In this document: positions 21,966 to 34,087 of the stretch, piece by piece
Numbering within the stretch: the stretch's first letter is position 1
How the letters are laid out: every line of letters starts with the position of its first letter
NCBI GenBank assembly: GCA_035610365.1
Contig: CM069432.1
Location: forward strand, 82,092,520 to 82,156,519
Reading direction: 5' to 3'
Length of the DNA: 64,000 bases
Source: Aquatica leii
Taxonomy: Eukaryota; Arthropoda; Insecta; Coleoptera; Lampyridae
Program-made: the position numbers and the translations under genes
Notes under the pieces: model-generated
Database searches by the model: none
Told to the model about the DNA's origin: nothing
The model's input: only the letters and a program-made list of their open reading frames with translations

Positions 21966-22767
21966 TTGTTCCTCGGTGGTAACTCCAAACCTAGCTTTTC
22001 TAGAATTTCCGTATAAGCTCATAAACTTCTTGAACTCGATTCCTTCAATAAGATTCCTGGTTCTGCTGCTTATTACTCTGGTACGGACCTGAACCTGAAC
22101 TTCATAAGGGCCCTTCCTTATTCCTGAAGGGATGATCGGTATGGCCATTAGGAAAAGGTGTAAGTACTGATCCCAGTCTCCTTGGTGTTCGGACACTACT
22201 TTGGCTAAGTACTTGCCCATTGTTCGATTCATCCGCTCAACCATGCCATCAGATTGAGGATGGAGAGGCGTCGTCCTAGTTTTCTTAATTCCCAACAGTC
22301 GGCAAACTTCTTGAAACAGCCCAGACTCAAAATTGCGGCCTTAATCGGAGTGTAATTCCAACGGTACTCCAAACCGACAGAAAAACTCTTTTACTAATAC
22401 GTTTGCGACTGTAGCTGCTTCTTGATTAGGTGTGGCGTAAGCCTGCGTCTATTTCGTGAAATAATCCATCGCCACCAGGATGTATTTATTTCCCGAATCG
22501 GATTCTGGGAACGGCCCTGCTATGTCAATCGCTACTCTTTCCTACCTTGTATTGCTTCATGGGTGCTTTGCGCTTTCTCGCTGGACCATATCCTGATGCG
22601 CAGACCGTGCACTTACGGCACCATTTTATGACGTCCTCTTTGCAGTTTATCCAGTAAAATCGTTCTCGCACTTTACCCAATGTCTTCTTAATGCCAAAGT
22701 GTCCTGCTGATGTCCCATTGTAAAGATGCTTCAACACTTCTGACACCCTGCTCTTTGGCACTACCAA
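21966..22767 (-). pseudogene. Integrase of macrodomain gypsy copy 1
   Basis: The HHCC finger is at 22767-22525 (HLYNGTSAGHFG, then CRKCTVC). The core continues in other frames. The second catalytic Asp is at 22344-22346 and is followed immediately by a TAA where copy 2 has CAA (Gln), as expected from a C-to-T change. The Glu is in SDGMVE (22236-22238), at DX35E spacing. The usual integrase C-terminal region breaks off after about LFLMAIPII, and a linker of about 55 residues (SGIRKGPYEV...TTEEQQ) leads to the macrodomain. Integrase is therefore damaged in this copy. Confidence 0.85.
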
Positions 22768-22886
22768 CTGTAGTCTGTTTTCCGGGATCGCTTAAGAAGA
22801 CCGTGTTCTACTATCAAGGAGTCCAACTGCGCCCAGTACGCTTTGATGTTTCTGCTCAAAGCATTCACTTCTTCCCAGGTTGATCG

Positions 22887-24374
22887 TCAGCTGTTTTCTT
22901 TCCAGTCCAGGACTAGTCTTATTTCAAGATTGTTTTCTTGTTCGCGACGTAACTGCTCAGGTTCCCACTCATCGTCAACCATAGCAGTTCTCCGGAGGCA
23001 TTCGCTTTTTTCTTCCAGTCGCGAGTATTGGCTGCAGTTCGCCGGATATGGTATTCTGGACAAGGTAAGTAAGGACAGTGTTCCGATGACTGCTTCCGGC
23101 ACGGTGTTATGTGTCATACTCATACTCTCTCGATCCAGCTTGCCACTTGTCCTTCCGGGTTACGGAACTGCAGTAGCCATTTTAAAGCGGCGTGGTCTGT
23201 TCTCAGTAAAAATTTTCGTCCATACAAATATTTGTAGAAATGTTCGATGGACTTGACGACTGCTAACAGCTCCCTCCTAGTTACGCAATAATTTCTTTCT
23301 GGCCTGGACAAGACTTTGCTAAAATACGCGATAGCTTTTTCTTGTCCACCTTGAACCTGCGAAAGGACCGCGCCTATGTCCAGATTGCTTGCGTCGGTAT
23401 CCAAAACAAATTTTCCATCTTCTCTTGGATAACTCAGAATTGGCAAAGAGGCTAGGGCCTGTTTTAGTTGACGGAAAGAATTTTCGCAGTCTTCATTCCA
23501 TCTAAATTCTGCTCTTTTTTCCGTCAATTTCGTCAAAGGTTTAGCAATATTAGCAAATCCGGGTACAAATCGTCTATAATAGGTGCACAACGCAAGGAAA
23601 CTTTGGACCTGATGTTTGTCGATTGGTTTTGGCTTTGCTTGCACTGCTCGGATTTTGTCTGGGTCAGCCTTTACTCCATCTCTAGATACGACGTGACCAA
23701 GGTATTGCACTTCCTTCTTAAATACGTGGCATTCCTTTGGGTTCAGTTTGGGGTTAGCCCCACGTAGTCGCTGAAACACATCATCCAAGTTGTTCAAGTG
23801 TTCTTCAAACGACCTTCCAACCACGATTACGTCGTCCAGGTAAACCAAGCACGTCTTCCAAGACCATCCGCGCAAGATGGTCTCTATCAAACGCTCGAAC
23901 GTTGCAGGAGCGTTACACAGGCCAAAGGGCGTCACAGTAAACTGCCACAAACCAGTTCCAATCGTAAAAGCTGGTTTTTTCACGATCCTTGGGTTCCAAT
24001 TCTACCTGCCAGTAACCACTCTTTATGTCTAACGTAGAAAGCCACTGGGATCCTGACAGGGTGTCTAACGTATCGTCAATTTTAGGTAAAGGGTAGCTGT
24101 CCTTTTTGGTCCCGTCGTTTAGTTGTCTGTAGTCTACGCAAAACCTTGTTAATCCATCCTTCTTCTTTACGAATACCACTGGGGATGCCCATAGGCTACT
24201 TGAAGGTTCAATCGCGCCTTCTTTCTCCATATTGGTAATTATTTGTTCGGCTTCTTGTCTTTTCGCCAAAGAAAGTCTGCATGGATGTTGTCGTATTGGT
24301 CGAGCGTCTCCGGTATTAATTTTATGTTTCACCACGTTAGTTCTTCCTTTGGAACCACTCTCCAGCGCAAACAC
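22887..24374 (-). pseudogene. Reverse transcriptase and RNase H of macrodomain gypsy copy 1
   Basis: 24374-23913 carries the RT N-terminal half (VVFVKKKDGLTRFCVDYRQL, STLDIKSGYWQVE). 23983-23120 overlaps it in another frame and carries TPFGLCNAPATFERL, the YLDD active site, YLGHVVSRDG and RNase H (FVLDTDASNLDIGAVLSQ, TRRELLAVV, LRTDHAALKWL). 23123-22887 continues the RNase H-integrase connection. Two or more frame breaks interrupt it. The gene order and motifs are those of Ty3/gypsy elements near the 412/mdg1 type. This placement is by motif only. Confidence 0.9.
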
Positions 24375-24541
24375 ATCTTGATACTCTTAGATCAACACTT
24401 TAACTTTAGCCAGCTGGTCTTGGCTGAGGTTTTGGCGTTTGGTAGTAAGAATGTCCAATAGATGTTGTGGACACTTTTTTGGCGACGTATCTTCGTTAGA
24501 CTTCACGCATCTCACAATTTGAGATACTGGCGCGCATTGGC

Positions 24542-25321
24542 CTACCACGGTCTTTTTTTTAACGTTACAGGATCTAAGTTGATGTTTAAGATCCTAACTA
24601 GCATCGTGTTTTTTACTTGTACTAAAGTTCTGCCAACGAGTTGTCGTTTTTCAACTAAACCACCCTCCATTGGTTCAATCGCTAGTATGTAGCCTTCCCG
24701 GAGATTTTTATCCAGGCGTGCCAACACCACACTTTCAGTCCTCACAGGCAGAGTCACGTCTTCACTCAATAAGACTCTCACGGCTGCTTTCTCTGACGAA
24801 TGAAAATGAATTTCTTCATTGTCAATCTTCAGGACATCGTTATTCTTATCCAAATGCAACCCATACTTTTTTATGACGTCCATTCTCAGGATAACTTCTT
24901 CCGTGATGTCGGCTACCAGTACTTGATGGTCGAGTACTCCATTTTCCAAACCAATGGTTACTTTGACTTGCCGGTGAGTAGATATTTTTTCGCTCGTCTC
25001 CGTTCGAAGTTGCACTGTTACTGGTGATGTTTTCTCGTTTTCCAAAAACATGTCAGGACGAATGATGGTCTTTGTTGCACCCGTGTCAACCAGTAACTGA
25101 ACACTTCTTGCGTTGATCTTGCCATCGAGATAAATGCTATGCAATTGCTCCATTGGCGATGCCATTTGAATGGTAATCTCTGGTTCCTGACTGGACAAGA
25201 TTACCTTTTGTCTCTTTTGGTCGCCTCGTTCCAAATTTTTGAGCGCTCTTGTTGTCTTCTTTTTGGGTTTAGTGCGATGCCGTCGTACCTGGTCTATTTC
25301 ACGGCAGTTCAAAGTTGTCAC
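24542..25321 (-). pseudogene. Aspartic protease region of macrodomain gypsy copy 1
   Basis: A 259-codon frame with the retropepsin motif LLVDTGATKTII near residue 80 and the second-lobe motif ILRMDVIKKYGL near residue 150. A basic N-terminal stretch (RHRTKPKKKTTRALK) precedes it. No CCHC zinc knuckle is seen between gag and protease, so nucleic-acid binding may rest on this basic segment or on the C-terminal CCCH finger. Confidence 0.85.
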
Positions 25322-26205
25322 TTCTCTTTCCCAAAGTATTCGTCGTCATCTCCTTGATGCTTTCCAGTGTCTGCGCGGGTACTTCTGCAGCACAGCAAAG
25401 TCTATGACCGTCTCGTTGCGATGCTTGTTTTGCTGCTTCAAACTCCAAAACATGCACCAAAGAGTCATCCAATGTCTTCGGTCGAGCTAACCGGAGAGTC
25501 TGCTGCGTTTCGTTGTCTCGGAGGCCGTCTACAAACTGTTCCAAGAAGGCGCTGTAGGATAAGCAAGCCGTGTTAATCTGGCGATGTCAGCCTCAAACTC
25601 TTGAAGACTTTCGTCAGCTTTTTGAACCCGACTTTTAGCCTGCTACACCTGTTGAAGATGAGCATCTCCATATCTCATTTCTAAACGTGAAATTAAAAGT
25701 TCGTAATTTTCTTGTAGGTGGTCAAGAACAGTTTGTAAGATTTCAAGAGCTTCTCCACGTAAGGACACAATTAAAGACGTCGCTTTCTGCTTGTTGCTCC
25801 AACCATTGGCTGTAGCTGCGGCTTCAAACTGCTTGTAGTAAGTTGACCATGGAACTTTGCCATCAAAATTTGGCGGTACAACTTTAAATTTGTTTGGGTC
25901 GTTCTTTCCTCCAACAAGTTGTATTCTTTCTCTCAATTTTTTTTCTAGCTTTTGTTCTAATTTGTCTTCTACTTCTTCTCTTTTGTCATTTACAGATTAG
26001 CAAGTTTCTTCTTTTAAATTTAATATATCCGCTTGGGATTCTTCTTGAACAATTTTGGTTTAATTTTCGATGCTCGTTTGTATTTCTTCTTTTAAACTTC
26101 TAGAATTTTCCAACAATTTTTTTTTAATTTTCTAAGAATTTTCTTCCATTTTCTGCGAATTTTCGTAAAACTTTTCTTCCATTTTCTGGGAATTTTCGTA
26201 AATTC
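25299..26205 (-). pseudogene. Gag of macrodomain gypsy copy 1
   Basis: 25936-25643 encodes the capsid-like start (VPPNFDGKVPWSTYYKQFEA, ATSLIVSLRGEALEIL). 25544-25299 continues after a frame break (FVDGLRDNETQQTLRLARP). Upstream, about 26205-25937 encodes in broken frames a repeated Lys/Glu-rich segment (MEEKFYENSQKMEEN-like), a predicted coiled coil. This organisation is common in gag proteins of arthropod gypsy elements. Stops in the coiled-coil part show decay. Confidence 0.75.
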
Positions 26206-26427
26206 AAATAGTTTTGCATTCATTTTAGTTGCTTGCAAACGCGTCACCGGCATAAATTATATATAACAGCAATAAAAAGTTTAAATACACGACTTTTTAA
26301 AATGCAGTTTTTGTATAAGGCAAGATTACAATGACGATCGACTTGTTAATATTAAACCACTAGTGTACAGGAACGAATTAATATCACGATCAGGCACTTG
26401 TTAAAGAAAAGTGATCGAATTACCAAC

Positions 26428-26829
26428 TGTAATATCGTCCCACGTCTGATAAGAATAAAACAATTTTTAAAACGAAACGAATTTAACTTAACTCAAACTA
26501 TCTAAGAATAAAAACTTACGGTAATTTACATAAAACAATAATACGCTATCACTAATAGTCTACAGTTGTTTACTTTAAAAGTCACGTACACTTTTATTTA
26601 TTTAAAACTTTGCACGTGCTAATCACTTATTTATCTTCACCGTAACAGCACTTTAACTTCATTCAGTAACTGCCGATACAGAAAAACTGACCTTCCGCAT
26701 GCTCGAACACTTCTTATACATTCATGTTATCTCGGTCTAGAACATTCGCAACCTTTTTGCATTTATCGTTCGCTATCTGGAATTTGGTTTTATCGAATCA
26801 TAGATTCGACGTTACTCGCGAATGTTTCA
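26428..26829 (-). repeat. 5' LTR of macrodomain gypsy copy 1
   Basis: 402 bp. On the plus strand it begins TGTAATATCGTCCC and ends CGCGAATGTTTCA. It is followed by the ATAG duplication. Confidence 0.88.
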
Positions 26830-26833
26830 ATAG

Positions 26834-27231
26834 GACATAATTGGAATCTATATGAAATAAGATAAAAACATAGTCTATTGATAATTCACATGTACAATTA
26901 AGGAATCATTTAGTTCTGAAGAAACCCAATAGAAACCAAATTTCAAATACGAATAATGGAAATACCTTCAAAGTTAAGTGAACTAAACACGCAAGCGTCT
27001 ACTTGTTCTTATGATTGTTTATCGGATTACAAAGGTATCTTGTGTTCACAGCGCTCTATATTTGATAACTTTTTATTTTTGTACATTAGTATTTATTATT
27101 CTGATAATATTAGCTATTAGCGTGTTAAATTTGAAATTGCATTTAGAATCTTATTTGTAAGTATATATGTAGATTACCACATAAAGCTAATAATACAACT
27201 TATAGTTTAAAATCTTAAGCTTTCGCGGTTG
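26834..27231. repeat. Intronic sequence; 27110-27225 is a diverged duplicate of 45560-45640
   Basis: GAAATTGCATTTAGAATCTT and AGATTACCAC at about 27135-27180 recur at 45569-45605. The following part of the same duplicate is found only after the nested insertion, at about 44620-44830, matching 45640-45980. This indicates a local duplication whose left copy was later opened by transposons. Confidence 0.65.
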
Positions 27232-27458
27232 CTTTGGTTACGATTATAAGCGACTTTTAGCTTAGACCGCGTCGTAGTTGAACACATTTTTTAGGTTTGG
27301 TCCTAGTCCTAGCCGTATTGTCGTTTGTGAACCCTAACAAAATAACGTTTCTGATTATAAGCGACTTTCAGCTTAGACCGCGTCGTAGTTAAACACCTAG
27401 ACTTAGGCTTGATCCTAGTCTCTCCAAGATCTACTTCTTGTTTTGGCTCTCAAGAAGA
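27232..27458. mobile_element. Left part of a TIR element (GATTATAAGCGAC family), other end at 44553-44610
   Basis: GATTATAAGCGACTTTTAGC followed by TTAGACCGCGTCGTAGTT occurs twice in tandem here (about 27242 and 27351, period about 110 bp). The inverse (GGCGGTCTAAGCCGAAAGTC) is at about 44580. The right half is displaced 17 kb by the hAT insertion. No transposase seen, so it was a MITE-like target for the hAT element. Confidence 0.65.
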
Positions 27459-27479
27459 GACTAGGACAGCGTTTCTCAA

Positions 27480-27940
27480 ACTTTTTTAAACGTAGAGCTC
27501 TTACAAATTGAAATTAGTTTGGCGCAACCTTTCAATTTTAAGAAAATAGTAGGTACATTTTTTGTACAATTATTAAAAACAATTTTCAAAAACGATCTTT
27601 ATTATTCATTGTTACAAAAGTGTTAGTATATTAGTGTGATATGTGATATTGAGACTTATTTGCACAAATTTCAATTGCATCCAAACGATTTCGATATTTC
27701 GATTAAGTGGCGACGTACGAAGAAAACCTAGTTTCGCAAAGGTATGTGCTGACAAATGGAAGAAAAACGAAAATAGCATTTCTTGACAGTTCTGGATATC
27801 TACTTGTGTTTACGGCTACACCAGAATTCTGAGAGTGGTCGGTTCTTAGATGCCGTTTTTAATGTAGAGTTTGAAACCATATCTATAAATTTTTCATACT
27901 CCTGTGATGAAAAACCATGTGGTTTTTCTCCAACAGTAAA
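27480..27940 (-). pseudogene. hAT transposase, C-terminal remnant
   Basis: On the minus strand the segment reads, with stops and frame changes, through an EFWCSRKH-like block and a CQHIPLRN-type block. These resemble the dimerisation region (EFW...LLPF.STYLCE) of ZBED5/SCAND3-type hAT transposases. It lies between the hAT left end and the inserted MITE. Confidence 0.5.
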
Positions 27941-27944
27941 AGGA

Positions 27945-29534
27945 TCTTTTTTTTCTTTAAAAAATTATATAGTATTAGATAATAGATAAACTATTCAACC
28001 TTTATATAGTGTTACAAGCTTTAGGTTTTACGAACCTTGCACGGCCAACTCACACAGTCGGAGGTAGGGGAGGTTCACAGGAAGTATGCTTAAGGGCGCC
28101 AGAGCTGATCCAAGATAACACTTCTGCCTCGCTCACGACAGACGATCCAAACTTGTAACCCAATTGGAGGTTCGTAATCCTTATTACTCTGATGTTCGAG
28201 TAGCCAAAGGTTGTTACTAGGTAACGAGGATCAAAAGAGAAAGGTATGTTGCCATAAAAGAAAGAGTAACCAGTATAACAACTTTAATTTAGTAACGTCG
28301 ATGATTAACACAAAGATATCGAATTTTCAGTACATGAATGCCAACAGTATCGGCAACACACAATACATAGGTAAGTTAAGTTGAAGCGAACAGCGAAGAA
28401 TAGTTCGTAGTAAATATTGTTTGTACACAGCATGCGAAACACACAAAATAATTAATGATACTACCTTAATGGTAATAAAACAATGATAGCAATTACGGAA
28501 TTAACACTAGCTAAAGTTTCGTGAGCGACCTTTCTGACAGCGATCAATTAAATAAATAAACTTACCCACAATACAGTAACTCCTACTTGGTCGAAGAAAA
28601 CGTTTTCCCCGGCAAGTGAGCCTGAAATAAATTTGAGTAGCAAATCGTGTCAAACCAATGCCTCACGAAATCAAAATCTACAAAAATGGTTAATTATTGC
28701 TAAAGAAAGTACACATAACATAACCCGATTGTCGAATGCTGTTGTACACCTTCGATGAAAGTTGGTTTCGCAGGTGTTTGCCGCATGAGTAGAATCTCGC
28801 AGAAATGTGATTGTCTTCGGTTTATTTAGTTTTAACCGTAGGCCTTATAGATAGAGTTATACTCGTCCCACGATGTCGATGTCGATGTTAATCCCTCATA
28901 ATTTGTTATCGAATAGAAACATGTGCCAGAACGTGGCGGAACGGCTATCAAATTAACGAGAAATTACAACAGAATTTTAATAAACGACAGCAATTATCTT
29001 ACCCGGTGACGACTAAAATATTTTACGATCGTAATGCACTTATAATTTGATTCCCATTACTAAGGATGATCTTTGAAAATTATTTCTAAGCCACACCGGC
29101 CATCTTATGCAGTTGACAGCTTAACGATTTCGTCGTAAATGACAGTCACACGAAAAGATCGGTAGGGGGCGTCCAAACCGGAATCTAATTTCAATTACAT
29201 ATACAGGGTATTCCGTAATGAAAATTTCGTACGTAACAATAGATAACAGATAATAGATGAAATAATTTAGGTGGTAATAACGGTAGATGGAGTTCATTTG
29301 AAGAACTACTGTGAAATGCGGGAAATTACTGTAGTAAAACATACATATTGTAATTGGAACTTTACAGGACACTGGATTTTTTATAAATATTATTTAAATA
29401 TAAAATTATACATATATACAGATACATATAATTTATATATTTTTTGATTGTATCTAGATACATATAAATAGATAAAAAATATGAATCTAGATTAATTTAT
29501 CTATATGAATTTATATAGATAATTTTCAACACTG
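27945..29534. mobile_element. TAGATAAT-type hAT MITE split by a solo LTR
   Basis: 27955-28009 and 29239-29534 match, in order, the complete MITE at 60444-60850 (for example ATAGTATTAGATAATAGATA and ACAGATAATAGATGAAATAA). The right end is CAACACTG at 29534. The left 45 bases or so are missing or unrecognisable. The MITE lies between two parts of the hAT transposase remnant, so it inserted into that gene. Confidence 0.75.
28010..29238. mobile_element. Solo LTR, 1229 bp
   Basis: It starts TGTTACAAGC, ends TACGTAACA and is flanked by ATAG on both sides (28006-28009, 29239-29242). Removing it restores continuity with the MITE copy at 60.5 kb, which fixes the boundaries. Sequence is less AT-rich than its surroundings and has no transposon coding frame. 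Family unknown. Confidence 0.8.
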
Positions 29535-30703
<1,169 letters not shown>

Positions 30704-30809
30704 AAAATATTGAGTAAATTTAATTTTTTAAGGTTTTTAACAGAAAAAAGTTAAACACGTAAGTTTTTTCTTGAAATTTTAAGTGCTGTAATTAAATTAA
30801 AAACACTTA

Positions 30810-30965
30810 AGGCGGGTTGCATAAAGCAAATCAAAAATGTAACAACTGATTATTTCTCAAAACAATTGCTACATAGCCAATGAAACCACGTTTATTCGTG
30901 ATGTAACAATTGATTTCAGAAATAATCACTTGCTACATTTTTGATTTGCTTTGTGCAACCCGCCT
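30810..30965. mobile_element. PIF/Harbinger-like MITE, 156 bp
   Basis: The inverted ends read AGGCGGGTTGCATAAAGCAA and, on the right, TTGCTTTGTGCAACCCGCCT. TTA flanks both sides (30807-30809, 30966-30968), as in the 3-bp TWA duplications of PIF/Harbinger. The two arms fill most of the element, so it can form one long hairpin. Confidence 0.8.
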
Positions 30966-31072
30966 TTAGTATTGTTTACTGGTATCGGTACCAAATTAAC
31001 ATCAACTTATACCTACTTATAAAACTTGAAATATGTATACATATATGAAGTACGTATCAAACACATCTTACT

Positions 31073-31991
31073 TAGTGATGGTGAATTTCGTTACTTTTGA
31101 GTAATCGTTACTAGTCGTTACTTATACTTTTTGTATTCGTTACTTGAATTCGTCACTTTGATTACTTTGGATGCTACGACTACTTTGATAACTGTATGCT
31201 TTTGTGGTACTAAATACGGGTACCGGAATATAATTCCTTGAATCGTTTCGCGACAGGGACTTGATTACCTTAGACGTATGTGCATAAATGACTAAAACGT
31301 GTTGTAAAATTCTAATTTATGTAAACATTTTTGACAATAGCTGATACCGGAGAAACTTACCATTTTAAATACAAAACAGAACATATGTATGTACTTTGGA
31401 TTGTTAATATTTATTAACGTTTTTAATATTAATTTTGAGAAATAGAAATACGCACAATATATAATGTAAAAGCTTCAAAAAATATTCCAAGGTATAAAAT
31501 TATAAATGTTCGATAATAATCAATTTTGTTTTTTGTTAAATTTTGAAAAATATGTTATCCAGAAAATAACAGAATTAACATTCGTATATGTATGAATACG
31601 AATACGTACACTTATACCTCAACACGTTGATAGTTTTGGTGTTATAAATTGCACAATAATGAATTTTATTTTAGCGAATCTAAGGGAAGAGAACAGAGAT
31701 CACTATTATCTGTATAATAATGTGTTTAAAGAGTTAAGGTTCTGCGTCATTTATGCGCTCTGTGTTCCATATTGTCCCTACAAAATTACAATTCATAAAA
31801 CGACTAATGATGTACCATGGGTACTGAGTACAAACGGGTACTGGAACCGATTTTGCAGATGTGAATACTGTAATCGAATGGTATGAATGTAACTATGTAA
31901 CGAATACTATGCTTATAGAGTAATCGTTACTTCGGATCCTAGCGCGTAACGAGTACTCGAGTAACGAATAATTACTTATTCTCCATCACTA
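31073..31991. mobile_element. hAT-like MITE, 919 bp
   Basis: The ends are TAGTGATGG and CCATCACTA, with longer inverted similarity through GTTACT-rich arms. The perfect 8-bp duplication ATCTTACT lies at 31065-31072 and 31992-31999. TAG...CTA ends with 8-bp duplications are typical of hAT. No transposase inside. Confidence 0.85.
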
Positions 31992-32385
31992 ATCTTACTA
32001 GTAACTATTGATTGTTTATATTTACACGTACAGCCATAGTCATTGGAAATGTTCCTAAAATGAGCAATACCGCACGTTCAGTCACATTCTAATAGTATTA
32101 ATCGTATTTATACCTGTAAATATATCCTAAGGTTATGGTTTTTTTCTTTGTCGTATAAATACAAAAAGGTGATTACCATTACTTAATTTTGAATGTATCA
32201 TACGAAAAGGCTTTTAAATATTACTCTCAAATAAACGTTTTATAAAACAAAAATTTTCTTTATATTTTTTGTGCGAATTAAAAAACAAACACTTTTTTCT
32301 AATTTAGAATAACAATTCATTAACATATGTTTAATAAACATAGGACATACTATATCGTCAAATTTTTAGGTAATAAATGTTTTGA

Positions 32386-32546
32386 ATAAAGTTAAATTTA
32401 GTAAAAACAAAGTGAATAGATTAAGAAGTGAATTGATGAAGGCGGAAAGACAATATAAAATAGATGTTAGGAAGCAAAAACAATTAAGTAGTGAGATAAG
32501 GTTATGTATAGATTATAGTAGTAAGTTAGGTTTTAGTTTAATATAG
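32386..32546 (+). other. Possible 3' exon or ORF remnant, about 50 codons
   Basis: After an acceptor-like TTTTTAG at 32365-32371, an open frame encodes a basic, helix-prone peptide (KVNRLRSELMKAERQYKID, then RKQKQLSSEIRL) and stops after LGFSLI. An internal ATG allows a shorter start. The composition looks coding-like, but I recognise no family. Confidence 0.3.
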
Positions 32547-33094
32547 TTACAAATATTTATTTATGTTAGTTTGTAGTTAATAAAAAATATTAAAAAAAGT
32601 AAACTTGACTATCTTTTTATTTAAATTAAAATTTTCAGTGATTTTTTAACAACATAAATCTGCTGTTTTAAGTTCTTTTAAAATATGATAAACTTTAAAA
32701 TTAAAAAATGGAAATTAGTTTATTAAATAATCGAAAAGTATTATAAATTTAAAACATCGATCAATAATTCACACAATTAACAAAGTTTAACTCTAGTGTT
32801 TTCTTTCTAGTTTCAGTTTAAAGTAATTCTTATATTATTTATTACTTGAGATCATAAGTACTGATTATTATTTGAAATAAAGAATTCTTTTCAATTACAA
32901 TTTAATATGCATAATTTATTTCTGTTAAGCTTAGTATAAATTTACAACACTTTATACATTACAAAACATTATTCAATGTTATTCCTCATCGCCGTTTGGA
33001 GTACTTTTCTTCATTATCGTTGTTTTTGTAAACATCATTACAATAATTTTATTTGCAAATCGTTTTTTTTGCTTTTTAACATTTTTATTAAATA

Positions 33095-33226
33095 CTAATT
33101 TGATGAAAAATGTTTACCTCCTTGATCTTTAATTATTTTATCAAGGGAACACAGCAAACATTTTTTATCTTCTATGTCCGTCTCCCCCTTACATTTTGGA
33201 CAAACAAATCTTACAACTACAGGCAT
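33095..33226 (-). CDS. Small zinc-ribbon-like ORF, 43 aa
   Basis: The frame starts MPVVVRFVCPKCKGE, continues IEDKKCLLC and stops after about 43 residues. CPKC and CLLC, 11 residues apart, form a plausible zinc ribbon. An AG|GTAAAC site near the end could join it to downstream DNA encoding KTTIMKKSTPNGDEE (about 33003-33047), so it may be a first exon. It lies in the large TIR element, on the same strand as the 45- and 101-codon frames. Function unknown. Confidence 0.4.
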   Translation of the reverse strand: MPVVVRFVCPKCKGETDIEDKKCLLCSLDKIIKDQGGKHFSSN

Positions 33227-33568
33227 GTTGACTTTAGAGCAGTTGAAAATGTTTTAAACAGTTCAAATGAATTATTGTATTTATATATTTATTTACCAAA
33301 AACATGTTAAAATTTATCATAAAGATTATTACTCGCGTTAATTACTTACCTTGTTTTTTTCATTGCATTTGCTAAATTTGTATTGATTTTAAATAGTATT
33401 TTAATCTTAGTATATAAATTTATTTTAGAGACAAAACCAAACTCACAAGTATAATTTTTAAGCAATGTAAATTAGTTCTATGTTTATATAATTTACATAT
33501 ATTTATGCAAAGTATAACACTTGTAATTGTAAAATTCAAAAAACATAATTACTTCAAACATTTATTGT

Positions 33569-33706
33569 TCACTTTATTTGTACATTCTTTAAATTCTTAG
33601 TGATCTCATACAATTTAATTTTACTAGATAACTTTTCTAAACCTTCCAAATATAATTTTAACCTTAGTTTATAAATTTTTCTCATGCGCGCTCCTTTTTC
33701 ATTCAT
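33569..33706 (-). CDS. Small basic ORF, 45 aa
   Basis: It begins MNEKGARMRKIYKLRLKLYL three bases after the stop of the 101-codon frame and on the same strand. It is helix-prone with many Lys and Leu. No family recognised. The close spacing suggests a shared transcript. Confidence 0.35.
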   Translation of the reverse strand: MNEKGARMRKIYKLRLKLYLEGLEKLSSKIKLYEITKNLKNVQIK

Positions 33707-33709
33707 TTT

Positions 33710-34015
33710 TCACTCTAGAACAAATTCAATGTTTGTTGTTTCGCCAACAGCCCCCCTGCTAACGAGATAGATGTTTTTTCCCGTACTAATCGCGCTATTA
33801 ATTTTGTTTATGTCCTCTATTGAAAACTTGTTGATAAATCTTTGTGGTAGAGGTACTTTGAAATCACCACATTCCACAATCACTTGCTCTCCAAATTTTC
33901 CATCAATTTTACTAAAACACTTAATTTTATACTGCTCATTTATTGATAGACTTCTGGCGCTTACATAAGAAACCAAATGTGACGTCTCGTTCAAGTTTGT
34001 AAAAAATGCTTCCAT
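33710..34015 (-). CDS. Uncharacterised 101-aa protein in the large TIR element
   Basis: A complete frame, ATG to stop, with no internal defect. It encodes MEAFFTNLNETSHLVSYVSA, then YKIKCFSKIDGKFGEQVIVE, LPQRFINKFSIEDINKIN and a C-terminal ISTGKNIYLVSRG block. The pattern (Y.I..F...GKFGEQV..E then LP.RF) suggests a small beta-barrel, perhaps OB-like, nucleic-acid-binding protein. That is a structural guess. Similar small proteins are, as I recall, scattered in invertebrate genomes without a known role. It heads a minus-strand cluster with the 45- and 43-codon frames. Confidence 0.55.
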   Translation of the reverse strand: MEAFFTNLNETSHLVSYVSARSLSINEQYKIKCFSKIDGKFGEQVIVECGDFKVPLPQRFINKFSIEDINKINSAISTGKNIYLVSRGAVGETTNIEFVLE

Positions 34016-34087
34016 CGTAATTTATTAAATAAATAAATTATTAAAACGAATAAGAGTTATTAAAATACTAATATTAAATCATGATAA

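Larger units (their letters stand above)
20967..26829 (-). mobile_element. Ty3/gypsy element with macrodomain and CCCH finger in pol (copy 1)
   Basis: The LTRs are 20967-21401 (3', 435 bp) and 26428-26829 (5', 402 bp), flanked by a 4-bp duplication ATAG (20963-20966, 26830-26833). They differ by substitutions and indels, so this is an older insertion. The polypurine tract lies at 21402-21414. The presumed primer site reads TGGTAATTCGATCAC two bases inside the 5' LTR (tRNA not identified). Reading order on the minus strand is gag with an N-terminal coiled coil, protease, RT, RNase H, integrase, macrodomain, CCCH finger. Several frame breaks and stops show that it no longer encodes a continuous polyprotein. 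Confidence 0.92.
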
